NCBI GenBank assembly: GCA_002256055.1
Contig: NKIE01000083.1
Span: forward strand, 360 to 9,099
Length of the DNA: 8,740 bases
DNA from: Pseudomonas sp. PGPPP3
GTDB taxonomy: Bacteria > Pseudomonadota > Gammaproteobacteria > Pseudomonadales > Pseudomonadaceae
Reading direction: 5' to 3'
Position numbers and translations under genes: made by a program. Below the pieces are notes generated by a model. The model saw only the letters and a list, made by a program, of their open reading frames with translations. It made no database searches and was not told the DNA's origin. Positions 1 to 7,647 of this stretch are shown piece after piece (the first letter of the stretch is position 1; every line of letters starts with the position of its first letter).

Positions 1-554
1 AAATCAGCGCCGAAGCGCGCGCCGTCGTCGCCGCCAAAGCCAACGTACGCCTGCTGGAATGTGGCGAATGGGCCGCCGAGCGCAGCGCCGGCTGGGACTT
101 CAAACGCGTCAACGGCGGTCTGCTGGTGCAGAGCCGTGACATCGCCATGATCAAGGCCGAAGACCTGAAAGTGGTGACCAAGCGCGCACCGAGCGAGCAG
201 GAAGTCCACGACCTGATCTTCGCCTGGAAAGTGGCCAAGTTCGTCAAATCCAACGCCATCGTCTACGCCAAGGGCCGCCAGACCATCGGCGTCGGCGCCG
301 GCCAGATGAGCCGCGTCAACTCCGCCCGAATCGCCGCGATCAAGGCCGAGCACGCTGGTCTGCAAGTGGCAGGCTCGGTGATGGCATCGGATGCCTTCTT
401 CCCGTTCCGCGACGGCCTGGATAACGCTGCTGCCAACGGCATCACCGCCGTGATCCAGCCAGGTGGTTCGATGCGCGACGCCGAAGTCATCGCCGCCGCC
501 GATGAAGCCAATATCGCCATGGTCTTCACCGGCATGCGCCATTTCCGTCACTGA
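1..554 (+). CDS. purH: Bifunctional AICAR transformylase / IMP cyclohydrolase, C-terminal part (5' truncated)
   Basis: This is the C-terminal 183 codons of PurH, reading from base 3 to a TGA at 552-554. The full protein catalyses the last two steps of de novo purine synthesis in the cytoplasm: formyl transfer to AICAR, then ring closure to IMP. Only the AICAR transformylase half is in the window. Visible family signatures are [56 protein letters not shown] and the terminal [11 protein letters not shown], which closely match the E. coli PurH C-terminus as I recall it. The family is about 530 residues, so roughly 350 residues lie upstream, including the N-terminal cyclohydrolase domain. There is no frameshift in the part seen. 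purD follows after 118 bp on the same strand, and the two genes are adjacent in many proteobacteria. Identification is secure. Confidence 0.97.
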   Translation, partial: ISAEARAVVAAKANVRLLECGEWAAERSAGWDFKRVNGGLLVQSRDIAMIKAEDLKVVTKRAPSEQEVHDLIFAWKVAKFVKSNAIVYAKGRQTIGVGAGQMSRVNSARIAAIKAEHAGLQVAGSVMASDAFFPFRDGLDNAAANGITAVIQPGGSMRDAEVIAAADEANIAMVFTGMRHFRH

Positions 555-564
555 TTGACCCGGC

Positions 565-635
565 GGTGGATGGCTGCGGCTATCCACCCTACCCACTTGA
601 TTCGCAGGGTGGAAAACCGCGCAGCGTTTTCAACC
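565..635. repeat. Two tandem related dyads (GGTGGA...TCCACC type) between purH and purD
   Basis: The first dyad pairs GGTGGAT (565-571) with ATCCACC (582-588), and G-U/G-C pairs extend it into the loop. The second pairs GGTGGAAAA (608-616) with TTTTCAACC (627-635) with one mismatch, and CGC/GCG continue the stem inward. Both share the GGTGGA core, so they look like two copies of one element. TCCACCCT (583-590) is also perfectly complementary to AGGGTGGA (606-613), so a third fold could compete with the first two. Neither stem is followed by a run of T, so a classic intrinsic terminator is unlikely. Short intergenic GGTGGA/TCCACC palindromes are, from memory, frequent in Pseudomonas genomes. 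The sequence shows the dyads; the repeat-family assignment is recalled. Confidence 0.6.
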
Positions 636-638
636 AAA

Positions 639-653
639 CGGGCAAATTGCCCG
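639..653. promoter_or_regulatory. Perfect 7-bp hairpin just upstream of the purD ribosome binding site
   Basis: CGGGCAA (639-645) and TTGCCCG (647-653) form a perfect inverted repeat around a single A. It lies 7 bp before the AAGGAG ribosome binding site (661-666) of purD, which is 6 bp from the ATG. In RNA the innermost A-U pairs cannot close over one base, so the stem would be about 5-6 bp with a small loop. It could be a protein-binding palindrome or a leader hairpin affecting purD translation. No function is shown by the sequence. Confidence 0.45.
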
Positions 654-672
654 CCTCCCCAAGGAGACCGAC

Positions 673-1962
673 ATGAACGTATTGATCATCGGCAGCGGCG
701 GACGTGAACACGCCCTGGCCTGGAAAGTCGCCCAAGACCCACGCGTCGAGAAGGTTTTCGTCGCCCCCGGCAACGCCGGCACCGCCACGGAAGCCAAGTG
801 CGAGAACGTTGCCATCGACGTACTGGCCCTGGAGCAGCTGGCTGATTTCGCCGCGGCCAACGTCAGCCTGACCATCGTCGGCCCGGAAGTACCGCTGGTA
901 GCCGGCGTGGTTGACCTGTTCCGCTCGCGCAACCTGCGCTGCTTTGGCCCGACCAAGGGCGCCGCGCAACTGGAAGGTTCCAAGGCGTTCACCAAGGACT
1001 TCCTCGCGCGGCACAAGATTCCGACCGCCGATTACCAGAACTTCACCGAGATCGAGCCCGCCCTGGCCTATCTGCAAAAAGTCGGCGCGCCAATTGTGAT
1101 CAAGGCAGACGGTCTGGCTGCAGGCAAAGGCGTGATCGTCGCCATGACCCTGCAGGAAGCCGAAGACGCCGTGCGCGACATGCTTGCTGGCAATGCCTTC
1201 GGCGAAGCCGGTTCGCGCGTCGTCATCGAAGAGTTCCTCGACGGCGAAGAAGCCAGCTTTATCGTCATGGTCGACGGCAAGAACGTGCTGCCGATGGCCA
1301 CCAGCCAGGACCACAAACGCGTTGGCGACGCCGACACCGGCCCGAATACCGGCGGCATGGGCGCTTACTCGCCCGCGCCAGTGGTCACCGCCGAAGTGCA
1401 CCAGCGCGTTATGGATCAAGTGATCTGGCCAACCGTCAAGGGCATGGCCGCCGAAGGCAACGTCTACACCGGCTTCCTGTATGCCGGGCTGATGATCGAC
1501 AAGGCCGGCAACCCGAAAGTTATCGAGTTCAACTGCCGCTTCGGCGACCCGGAAACCCAACCGGTGATGCTGCGCCTGCAGTCGTCCCTGGTGCTGCTGA
1601 TCGAAGCCGCCTTCGCCGAAGCGCTGAACAAGGTCGAAGCCCAGTGGGACCCACGCCCGAGCCTCGGTGTAGTGCTGGCCGCCGGCGGCTACCCGGCCGA
1701 CTACGCCAAGGGCGACGTGATCAAAGGCCTAGAGCAGGCTGCAGCGCTGCCGGGCAAGGTGTTCCATGCCGGCACTGCGCTCAAGGACGGCCAGATCGTC
1801 ACCAGCGGCGGCCGCGTACTCTGCGCCACCGCGATGGGCAATACGGTCGGCGAAGCGCAGCAGCAGGCGTACCAGTTGGCCGCGCAGAGCGTCTGGAATG
1901 GTTGTTTCTACCGTAAAGACATCGGCTATCGTGCCATCGCCCGCGAACGCGGCGAGGACTGA
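673..1962 (+). CDS. purD: Phosphoribosylamine-glycine ligase (GAR synthetase)
   Basis: PurD joins phosphoribosylamine and glycine with ATP to give glycinamide ribonucleotide, the second step of de novo purine synthesis, in the cytoplasm. The 429-residue length is normal for the family. The N domain opens with LIIGSGGREHALAWK (residues 4-18), followed by GPEVPLVAG (70-78) and GPTKGAAQLEGSKAF (92-106). The ATP-grasp domain shows VIKADGLAAGKGV (142-154), GPNTGGMGAYSP (223-234) and the metal-binding stretch EFNCRFGDPETQ (285-296). The C domain ends with DIGYRAIARE. The ATG at 673 has a strong AAGGAG ribosome binding site at 661-666, and nothing upstream competes. It lies downstream of purH on the same strand, with a structured 118-bp gap, so it may share a transcript or be partly uncoupled from it. 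Confidence 0.98.
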   Translation: MNVLIIGSGGREHALAWKVAQDPRVEKVFVAPGNAGTATEAKCENVAIDVLALEQLADFAAANVSLTIVGPEVPLVAGVVDLFRSRNLRCFGPTKGAAQLEGSKAFTKDFLARHKIPTADYQNFTEIEPALAYLQKVGAPIVIKADGLAAGKGVIVAMTLQEAEDAVRDMLAGNAFGEAGSRVVIEEFLDGEEASFIVMVDGKNVLPMATSQDHKRVGDADTGPNTGGMGAYSPAPVVTAEVHQRVMDQVIWPTVKGMAAEGNVYTGFLYAGLMIDKAGNPKVIEFNCRFGDPETQPVMLRLQSSLVLLIEAAFAEALNKVEAQWDPRPSLGVVLAAGGYPADYAKGDVIKGLEQAAALPGKVFHAGTALKDGQIVTSGGRVLCATAMGNTVGEAQQQAYQLAAQSVWNGCFYRKDIGYRAIARERGED

Positions 1963-2028
1963 CCCGCTGCGTCTGACCGTGACCCGCGAGAAGTCGCGTA
2001 TCTGAATGGATGCGTGACCTTTTGCGGA

Positions 2029-2057
2029 TTACGGCCAGGCACTTGTCTGGCTATAAT
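2029..2057 (+). promoter_or_regulatory. Candidate sigma-70 promoter for retS
   Basis: A perfect TATAAT lies at 2052-2057. At 17-bp spacing the -35 position is TTACGG (2029-2034), a poor match, so the promoter may be weak or need an activator. An inverted repeat, GCCAG (2034-2038) with CTGGC (2047-2051), fills the spacer and abuts the -10 box, a typical place for an operator. Transcription would begin near 2064, about 24 bp before the proposed GTG start of retS. This would put the upstream ATG codons at 2006 and 2010 outside the message. Confidence 0.5.
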
Positions 2058-2073
2058 CGGGCCACTACTTACG

Positions 2074-2079
2074 AAGGGA
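2074..2079 (+). promoter_or_regulatory. Ribosome binding site that favours the GTG start of retS
   Basis: AAGGGA at 2074-2079 sits 8 bp before GTG 2088-2090. The upstream in-frame ATG at 2010 has no clear Shine-Dalgarno sequence; the bases before it (tatctgaatgg) lack one. Together with the TATAAT at 2052 and the signal peptide that starts right after this GTG, it supports the shorter protein. Confidence 0.55.
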
Positions 2080-2087
2080 TTTCGCCC

Positions 2088-4874
2088 GTGCCGCGGCTCA
2101 GGATTGCCATAGGACTCTGCATCAGTTTGCTGCTGATGCTAATCGGCCCGTTTAGCGCCCAGGCGCAGGATGGCGGCTGGAGCCTGCTACTCGACCCTCA
2201 GGCCGAGCTGCAGATCGACGACATTCGTCGCCCCGAACAGCGCGAGCTGTTTACCCCACTGACACTCGACCAGCTCTACACCCCCGGCGCCAGCACAGCC
2301 ACGTGGCTGCACATGCGCCTGCCCCCCAGCCAGCAACAGCAAATACTGCGCATATTCTCGCCGTTTCTCGACTACCTCGACCTGTACCTGTGGCAGAACG
2401 ACCAGCTGCTGAGCCACACCCGCACGGGCAACAAGTTGCCCTTGAGTAGCCGGCCCCTGCCTAGCCGCGATTTCCTTCTGCCACTGCCGATTAGTGAACA
2501 ACCCATCGATCTGTACCTGCGCCTGAGCTCCGAACAAGCCTTGCGCCCGGATATCAGCCTGCAGACCACCACCGCCCTGGCCGCCGACGATAGCAGCGCC
2601 ATCCTGTTTGGCGCCCTGCTCGGCGGCCTGCTGATGCTGGTGATCTACAACCTGGTGCGCTTCGCCTATGTGCGCACCCCAAGTTCCCTGTGGCTGGCCG
2701 CCACGGAGCTGTCGATCCTGTTCGCAGCCCTGACGCTGCAGGGCATCAGCGCACCCTGGCTAGGTGCCTGGCAAACCGCACAGTCGGACATCCTCAACCT
2801 GGCCATCCTGCTCAGCGTGCTCTGCACCCTGGGCTTTACCGCCAGTTTCTTTCGCCAGGTCTGCCCGACCACCCCACTGAGCAAGCTGCTGATCGGCGAA
2901 ATGCTGCTGATTGGCCTGACCGCCTTGTTGCTGATGGTCACCACCGATCTGCAGTTCAACCAACTGGTCTATGTGCTCACCGCCGTCAGCACCCTAAGTA
3001 TCCTGCTGATCTCCTTCTATCACTGGCGCCATGGCTACCGCCCCGCGCGCCTGTTCACCCTGGCCCTGCTGGTGTTCTGCATCGCCTTCTGCGGCGCCTT
3101 GCCGATGTACTTCGGTTACTGGCAAGTGCGTTCGGAGTGGCTGACCTATGCCGTACTGGCCGCGGCCACCCTGTGCGGTTTCTTGCTCAGCATGGCCCTC
3201 AGCGAACGCCAGCGGCGTATCGCCCAGGACGACTTCAGCGCCAGCCGCAACCTCGCCACCAGCCGTGCCGAGCTGAAAGCCAAAGCCGAATTCCTGGCCA
3301 AGATCAGCCACGAGATCCGCACCCCAATGAACGGCGTGCTGGGTATGACCGAGTTGCTACTGGGCACGCCACTGTCGACCAAGCAACGTGACTACGTGGA
3401 AACCATCCACAGCGCCGGCAACGAACTTCTCACCCTGATCAACGAAATTCTCGACATTTCCAAACTCGAATCCGGCCAGATTGAACTGGACGAAGTGCAG
3501 TTCGACCTCAACGCCCTGATCGAAGACTGCCTGGCGATCTTCCGTGCCAAAGCCGAACAGCAAAAGGTCGAGCTGATCAGTTTTATCCAGCCGCAGGTAC
3601 CGCGCGTTATCGGCGGCGACCCCACACGCTTGCGCCAGGCCCTACTAAGCCTGCTGGACAACGCCTTCAAGCAGACCGACGAAGGCGAAATCCTCTTGGT
3701 GGCGGCCCTCGACGGCAGCGGCCCGGCCCCACGCCTGCGGATTGCCGTGCAGGACAGCGGTCAGCCCCTGCGGGCCGACGAACGCGAGGCGCTGCTGACC
3801 ACCGAACTGCGCAGCAAGGACTTCCTTGACAGCAGCAAGCTCGGCGGTCGCCTTGGCCTGATCATCGCCCGCCAGTTGGTACGCCTGATGGCCGGCGAGT
3901 TTGGCGTGCAGAGCGGCAACCAACAGGGCAACACCCTCTGGCTGAGCCTGCCGCTGGACAGCGAACGCCTGCAGCACCCCGGCAGCGCCCTCGACGAGCA
4001 ATTACAGGATGCCCGCGTGCTGGTGGTGGATGACAACGACACCTGCCGCAAGGTCCTGCAGCAGCAATGCACCAGTTGGGGCATGAGTGCCACTACGGCA
4101 CCGTCAGGTAAAGAAGCCCTGGCCCTGCTGCGCACCAAGGCCAACCTGCGCGAATACTTCGATGTGGTTCTGCTCGACCAGGACATGCCCGGTATGACCG
4201 GCATGCAACTGGCCGCCAAGATCAAGGAAGACCCCAGCCTCAACCACGACATCCTGATCATCATGCTCACCGGCATCAGCAATGCGCCGAGCAAGATCAT
4301 CGCCCGCAATGCCGGGATCAAGCGCATCCTGGCCAAACCAGTGGCCGGCTACACGCTGAAAACCACCCTCGCCGACGAGCTCAGCCAGCGCAAACAAGGC
4401 GTCACCAGCAGCAGCCTGATGTACAGCGCGCAGCCGGCACCGGCGCAGTTCCCCAGTGACTTCCGCATCCTCGTGGCCGAAGACAACAGCATCTCCACCA
4501 AGGTTATCCGCGGCATGCTCAACAAGCTCAACCTCACCCCGGATACCGCCAGCAACGGCGAACAGGCCCTGCGCGCCATGCAGGCGCAGCATTACGACCT
4601 GGTGCTGATGGATTGCGAAATGCCGGTGCTCGATGGCTTTACCGCCACCCAGATGCTGCGCGAGTGGGAAAACCGCGAACAGCAGCCACGCACCCCGGTG
4701 GTGGCACTGACCGCGCATATCATGTCCGAGCACAAAGAGCGCGCCCGTCAGGTGGGCATGGACGGCCACGTGGCCAAGCCGGTAGAACTGTCGCAGCTGC
4801 GCGAGTTGATCGAGCACTGGGTAGCCGAGCGTGATCGTCACGCCAACGCCGAACCCGACCAAGCCACGCACTGA
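2088..4874 (+). CDS. retS: Hybrid sensor kinase RetS (7TMR-DISM, histidine kinase, two receiver domains)
   Basis: RetS is an inner-membrane hybrid sensor that in Pseudomonas binds GacS and dampens the GacA-Rsm pathway, favouring acute virulence over biofilm and type VI secretion. From the GTG start it has 928 residues: a signal peptide (1-26, ending SAQAQ), a periplasmic DISMED2 sensor (about 30-165), a 7TM block (about 170-372), and HisKA with [10 protein letters not shown] at His408. The ATPase domain follows with N-box Asn525, a weak G1 box DSGQPL (556-561) and G2 GGRLGL (586-591). Receiver 1 has DD648/649, Asp697, Thr728 and Lys750. Receiver 2 has ED798/799, Asp842, Thr875 and Lys897. The His-Asp-Asp spacings of 289 and 145 equal those recalled for P. 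aeruginosa RetS (H424, D713, D858), and its place after purD also agrees. An alternative ATG at 2010 would give 954 residues, but the -10 box lies inside that extension. No terminal Hpt domain is present. Confidence 0.93.
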   Translation: MPRLRIAIGLCISLLLMLIGPFSAQAQDGGWSLLLDPQAELQIDDIRRPEQRELFTPLTLDQLYTPGASTATWLHMRLPPSQQQQILRIFSPFLDYLDLYLWQNDQLLSHTRTGNKLPLSSRPLPSRDFLLPLPISEQPIDLYLRLSSEQALRPDISLQTTTALAADDSSAILFGALLGGLLMLVIYNLVRFAYVRTPSSLWLAATELSILFAALTLQGISAPWLGAWQTAQSDILNLAILLSVLCTLGFTASFFRQVCPTTPLSKLLIGEMLLIGLTALLLMVTTDLQFNQLVYVLTAVSTLSILLISFYHWRHGYRPARLFTLALLVFCIAFCGALPMYFGYWQVRSEWLTYAVLAAATLCGFLLSMALSERQRRIAQDDFSASRNLATSRAELKAKAEFLAKISHEIRTPMNGVLGMTELLLGTPLSTKQRDYVETIHSAGNELLTLINEILDISKLESGQIELDEVQFDLNALIEDCLAIFRAKAEQQKVELISFIQPQVPRVIGGDPTRLRQALLSLLDNAFKQTDEGEILLVAALDGSGPAPRLRIAVQDSGQPLRADEREALLTTELRSKDFLDSSKLGGRLGLIIARQLVRLMAGEFGVQSGNQQGNTLWLSLPLDSERLQHPGSALDEQLQDARVLVVDDNDTCRKVLQQQCTSWGMSATTAPSGKEALALLRTKANLREYFDVVLLDQDMPGMTGMQLAAKIKEDPSLNHDILIIMLTGISNAPSKIIARNAGIKRILAKPVAGYTLKTTLADELSQRKQGVTSSSLMYSAQPAPAQFPSDFRILVAEDNSISTKVIRGMLNKLNLTPDTASNGEQALRAMQAQHYDLVLMDCEMPVLDGFTATQMLREWENREQQPRTPVVALTAHIMSEHKERARQVGMDGHVAKPVELSQLRELIEHWVAERDRHANAEPDQATH

Positions 4875-4903
4875 CCCACGCAACCCGACCAAGAGCCCCC
4901 GCC

Positions 4904-5500
4904 ATGCTGCCCACGCTGTTCAGCCTGTACCTGAAGATGCTGGTGCTCTATAGCCCGTTCTTCGTGCTGTCGTGCTTTATCAGCCTGACCCGCGGCTACA
5001 CCGTCAAGGAGCGCAAGCGCCTGGCCTGGAAGGTGGCCATCGGCACCCTGATCTCCAGCGTCCTGCTGTACTTGTTCGGCCAGAGCATCTTCGACGTGTT
5101 CGGCATCACCGTGGACGCCTTCCGCATCGGCGCCGGCTCCGTGCTGTTTATCTCGGCCCTGGGCATGGCGCAGGGCAAGCCTGCCGTGCAGGCCGACAAC
5201 CTGCAGCAAGACGTCACCATCGTGCCGCTGACCATCCCGTTAACGGTCGGCCCCGGCACCATCGGCGCCCTTCTGGTGATGGGCGTCAGCCAGCCGCACT
5301 GGGACGACAAGCTGCCGGCCCTGCTCGGCATTCTCGCCGCCAGCATCACCGTGGGGCTGGTGCTGTACCTCTCCGACCTGTTCGAGCGCCTGCTCGGCGA
5401 TCAGGGTTTGCAGATCGTCAGCCGCCTGATGGGCCTGTTCGTCTGCGCCCTGGCCGCGCAGATCATCTTCACCGGGGTGAAGAATTACCTGAGCCTGTAA
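4904..5500 (+). CDS. MarC-family integral membrane protein
   Basis: This 198-residue, very hydrophobic protein has about six membrane segments (near residues 4-28, 43-62, 68-88, 104-127, 137-157 and 172-192), the usual layout and length of the MarC family. Family-like signatures are the PLTIPLTVGPGTIGA stretch (108-122) and the SRLMGLFVCALAAQII end (173-188). It sits in the inner membrane. MarC proteins were once linked to multiple antibiotic resistance but no firm substrate or function is established, so I give none. A gene for a similar small membrane protein follows retS in P. aeruginosa as I recall (PA4857). It starts 29 bp after the retS stop with only a weak AAGAG ribosome binding site (4891-4895), so it is probably co-transcribed with retS. 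The family call is strong; the role is unknown. Confidence 0.88.
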   Translation: MLPTLFSLYLKMLVLYSPFFVLSCFISLTRGYTVKERKRLAWKVAIGTLISSVLLYLFGQSIFDVFGITVDAFRIGAGSVLFISALGMAQGKPAVQADNLQQDVTIVPLTIPLTVGPGTIGALLVMGVSQPHWDDKLPALLGILAASITVGLVLYLSDLFERLLGDQGLQIVSRLMGLFVCALAAQIIFTGVKNYLSL

Positions 5501-5624
5501 ACGCCCCATCCTGAGGCGTCGCGCCCATATTGCTGCACCACGATGCACGCGCACGCCTCAATCTGGTTCATGGACGCCGCAATCGGCGGGCTACGGCGTC
5601 TGTTGCACATGGCTTTAGGGGTTC
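5501..5624. promoter_or_regulatory. Non-coding region with dyads between the MarC-type gene and ureD
   Basis: No convincing gene lies here. TGAGGCGT (5512-5519) is the exact complement of ACGCCTCA (5553-5560). The same GGCGT can instead pair with ACGCC (5501-5505), directly after the upstream stop codon. A separate dyad pairs GACGCCG (5573-5579) with CGGCGTC (5594-5600). None is followed by a T run, so termination, if any, would be Rho-type. TGCACCA at 5534-5540 matches one half of the NtrC site TGCACCA...TGGTGCA, about 110 bp from the likely start of ureD transcription, a fitting enhancer distance. The other half (TGCACGC) is poor, so the NtrC site is tentative. Confidence 0.35.
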
Positions 5625-5640
5625 TGGCACGCTTTGCGCA
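5625..5640 (+). promoter_or_regulatory. Sigma-54 (RpoN) promoter of the urease operon
   Basis: The -24 element is a perfect TGGCACG (5625-5631), and GCA at 5638-5640 supplies the -12 element with exact GG-N10-GC spacing. The consensus is TGGCACG-N4-TTGCW; here the two T residues before GC are replaced by GC. Transcription would start near 5651, leaving a leader of about 32 nt before ureD ATG 5683. Sigma-54/NtrC control of urease genes under nitrogen limitation is known in Pseudomonas and other proteobacteria. Confidence 0.65.
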
Positions 5641-5682
5641 GTAAGCCGGTACACCTTCTGGCCCACCCCACGGTCAAGCACC

Positions 5683-6522
5683 ATGAATGCACCCGTCCCC
5701 GTCACCCTGTTCACCCCCAGCTGGCATGCCGAGCTGGAGCTGGGCTATGGCCGTGACGGCGAGACCACGCGCCCCACGTTGCGCCGTCACAAAGGCCCGC
5801 TGCGGGTGCAGAAGCACCTGTACGGCGAAGGTCCCGAGGTGTGCCAGCACATCATTGTCCACCCGCCGGGCGGGATTGCCGGCGGCGATCGCCTGGATAT
5901 CGCCGCCACGGTGGGGGCTAACGCCTGGGCGCAACTGACCAGCCCCGGCGCGGCCAAGTGGTACCGCGCCAAAGGCCCTGCCTATCAGCAGCTTGAGCTC
6001 AAGGTCGGTGCCGGCGCCACCCTGGAATGGCTGCCCCAGGAAACCATCGTCTATTGCGGCGCGCAGGCCGAGTTGAGCACCCGTATCGACCTCGAAGGTG
6101 ACGCCCGCCTGTGCTACTGGGACATTGTCGCCCTTGGTCGCCCGGCCAGTGGCGAGCGCTTCAACACGGGCCATTTCCAGGCGCACATGGATATCCGCCG
6201 CGACGGCCAACTGCTCTGGCACGAACGCCAGCGCATCACCGGTAGCGATGGCCTCCTTGACTCGCCCATCGGCCTGGCTGGGCAATCGGTATTTGCCACC
6301 CTGCTGATCAGCGGCGAGATCGACAACGAACTACTTGAGCGCTGCCGTGAACTGCCCTGCCAGGGTCGCGGCGACCTGAGCCAACTGCCAGGTTTGATCG
6401 TTGCTCGCTGCCTCAGCACTGAAACCTTGCACGCACGCGCCTGGCTGATTGAGCTCTGGCGCCTGTTACGCCCTGCATTGCTCGGGCGCGCCGCCGTGCC
6501 GCCACGTATCTGGAGTACCTGA
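5683..6522 (+). CDS. ureD: Urease accessory protein UreD
   Basis: UreD (279 residues, normal length) binds the UreABC apoenzyme and, with UreF and UreG, delivers nickel and CO2 to form the active site in the cytoplasm. Family signatures include [10 protein letters not shown] (residues 60-69), [11 protein letters not shown] (86-96), [14 protein letters not shown] (114-127), [16 protein letters not shown] (145-160) and LLRPALLGR near the end. ATG 5683 is preferred because the family's start ([11 protein letters not shown] at 10-20) follows closely. The in-frame stretch back to about 5530 would run through the sigma-54 promoter. The ribosome binding site is weak. The stop overlaps the ureA start (TGATG), so translation is coupled. 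UreE, UreF and UreG are not in the window. Confidence 0.96.
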   Translation: MNAPVPVTLFTPSWHAELELGYGRDGETTRPTLRRHKGPLRVQKHLYGEGPEVCQHIIVHPPGGIAGGDRLDIAATVGANAWAQLTSPGAAKWYRAKGPAYQQLELKVGAGATLEWLPQETIVYCGAQAELSTRIDLEGDARLCYWDIVALGRPASGERFNTGHFQAHMDIRRDGQLLWHERQRITGSDGLLDSPIGLAGQSVFATLLISGEIDNELLERCRELPCQGRGDLSQLPGLIVARCLSTETLHARAWLIELWRLLRPALLGRAAVPPRIWST

Positions 6523-6824
6523 TGGACCTCACACCGCGAGAAAAAGACAAGCTGCTGATCTTCACTGCCGGCCTGGTGGCCGAGCGGCGCCTGGCCCGTG
6601 GGGTCAAGCTCAACTACCCGGAAGCCATAGCCTACATCAGCGCCGCCCTGCTCGAAGGCGCCCGCGACGGCCAGACCGTGGCCGAGCTGATGCACTTCGG
6701 CACCACCCTGCTGACCCGCGAGCAGGTGATGGAAGGCATTCCGGAAATGATCCCGGAAATCCAGGTCGAAGCCACCTTCCCGGACGGCACCAAGTTGGTC
6801 ACCGTCCATCAACCGATTGTGTGA
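6522..6824 (+). CDS. ureA: Urease gamma subunit
   Basis: UreA is the smallest structural subunit of urease, which hydrolyses urea to ammonia and carbamate in the cytoplasm. All 100 residues match the family, including [14 protein letters not shown] at the start, [19 protein letters not shown] (22-40), [11 protein letters not shown] (55-65) and [31 protein letters not shown] to the end. It has the usual bacterial length of 100 residues and is not fused to the beta subunit, as it is in Helicobacter. GGAG at 6512-6515, inside the ureD end, is well placed for the ATG that overlaps the ureD stop codon. An acetyltransferase gene separates it from ureB. Confidence 0.98.
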   Translation: MDLTPREKDKLLIFTAGLVAERRLARGVKLNYPEAIAYISAALLEGARDGQTVAELMHFGTTLLTREQVMEGIPEMIPEIQVEATFPDGTKLVTVHQPIV

Positions 6825-6827
6825 GCC

Positions 6828-7346
6828 ATGAGCATCTCAATTCGCGACGCTCGCGACAGCGACCTAGAAACCATCCGCGCCATTTTTAACGACGCGGTAC
6901 TCAACACCACGGCGATCTGGATGGACACCACCGTCGACCTGGCCAACCGTCAGGCCTGGCTGGCCGCACGCCGCCAGCAGGGTTACCCGGTACTGGTCGC
7001 GGTGGATGCCGACGACAACGTGCTCGGCTATGCCGCCTACGGTGATTGGCGGCCCTTCGACGGCTTCTGCAACACCGTGGAGAACTCACTGTACGTAAGC
7101 GCGGAGCAACGCGGTCGTGGCCTTGGCGTACGGCTGCTCGGCGCCCTAATCGAGCGTGCCCGGGCAGACGGCAAACACGTGATGGTCGCCGCCATCGAGA
7201 GCGGCAACGCCGCCTCCATCGGCCTGCACCAGCGCTTCGGCTTCGCCATCACCGGGCAGATGCCCCAGGTCGGCCGCAAGTTCGGCCGCTGGCTGGACCT
7301 GACCTTTATGCAATTGATCCTTACCCCCGAGCGGAGCGCGCCATGA
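6828..7346 (+). CDS. GNAT N-acetyltransferase, phosphinothricin / methionine sulfoximine type
   Basis: This cytoplasmic acetyl-CoA-dependent enzyme has 172 residues. The GNAT fold shows [20 protein letters not shown] (residues 5-24), the core strand ENSLYV (85-90) followed by the acetyl-CoA pyrophosphate loop QRGRGLG (94-100), and the later [17 protein letters not shown] (123-139). GDWRPFDGF (72-80) and [12 protein letters not shown] (151-162) are typical of the Pat/Bar subfamily, which acetylates phosphinothricin, methionine sulfoximine or methionine sulfone. The P. aeruginosa gene between ureA and ureB (PA4866, recalled as such an enzyme) has the same length and position. It starts 3 bp after ureA and its stop overlaps the ureB start (ATGA), so it belongs to the urease operon. 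The natural substrate is uncertain; detoxifying glutamine-synthetase inhibitors fits nitrogen-linked control. Confidence 0.9.
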   Translation: MSISIRDARDSDLETIRAIFNDAVLNTTAIWMDTTVDLANRQAWLAARRQQGYPVLVAVDADDNVLGYAAYGDWRPFDGFCNTVENSLYVSAEQRGRGLGVRLLGALIERARADGKHVMVAAIESGNAASIGLHQRFGFAITGQMPQVGRKFGRWLDLTFMQLILTPERSAP

Positions 7347-7647
7347 TCCCCGGCGAATACCTGATCCAGGACGGTGAAATCGAACTCAATGCCGGCCGTC
7401 GCACCTTGAGCATCACCGTAGCCAACAGCGGCGACCGGCCGATCCAGGTCGGCTCGCATTTTCACTTCTTCGAGACCAACGACGCGCTCAGCTTTGATCG
7501 CGCAGCCGCGCGCGGCATGCGCCTGAACATCGCCGCTGGCACCGCGGTGCGCTTCGAGCCAGGCCAATCGCGCCAAGTCGAACTGGTAGACCTCGCTGGC
7601 GAGCGACGCGTGTTCGGTTTCGCCGGTCGCATCATGGGGGCGCTGTA

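Noticed and set aside
589..1560. 323-codon open frame on the minus strand opposite purD
   Set aside because: It is a shadow of purD in a GC-rich genome. The product has no recognisable family and is compositionally typical of antisense translation.
1985..1998. CGCGA-GAAG-TCGCG hairpin after purD as a terminator
   Set aside because: The stem is only 5 bp and no T run follows, so it is too weak to call an intrinsic terminator.
2690..3391. 233-codon plus-strand frame inside retS
   Set aside because: It overlaps the membrane and HisKA parts of RetS in another frame. Its Arg/Pro/His/Ala-rich product is typical of an out-of-frame reading.
4104..4892. 262-codon minus-strand frame opposite the RetS receiver domains
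   Set aside because: Both receivers on the + strand keep all catalytic residues, so the + frame is the coding one. The antisense product matches nothing known to me.
5553..5571. IHF-like site near CCTCAATCTGGTTCA before ureD
   Set aside because: The spacing between the CAA and TT elements does not fit the IHF consensus, so the match is too poor to annotate.
5530..5682. N-terminal extension of UreD upstream of ATG 5683
   Set aside because: The extra 51 codons do not resemble the UreD family and contain the sigma-54 promoter. The 279-residue form has the normal family length.
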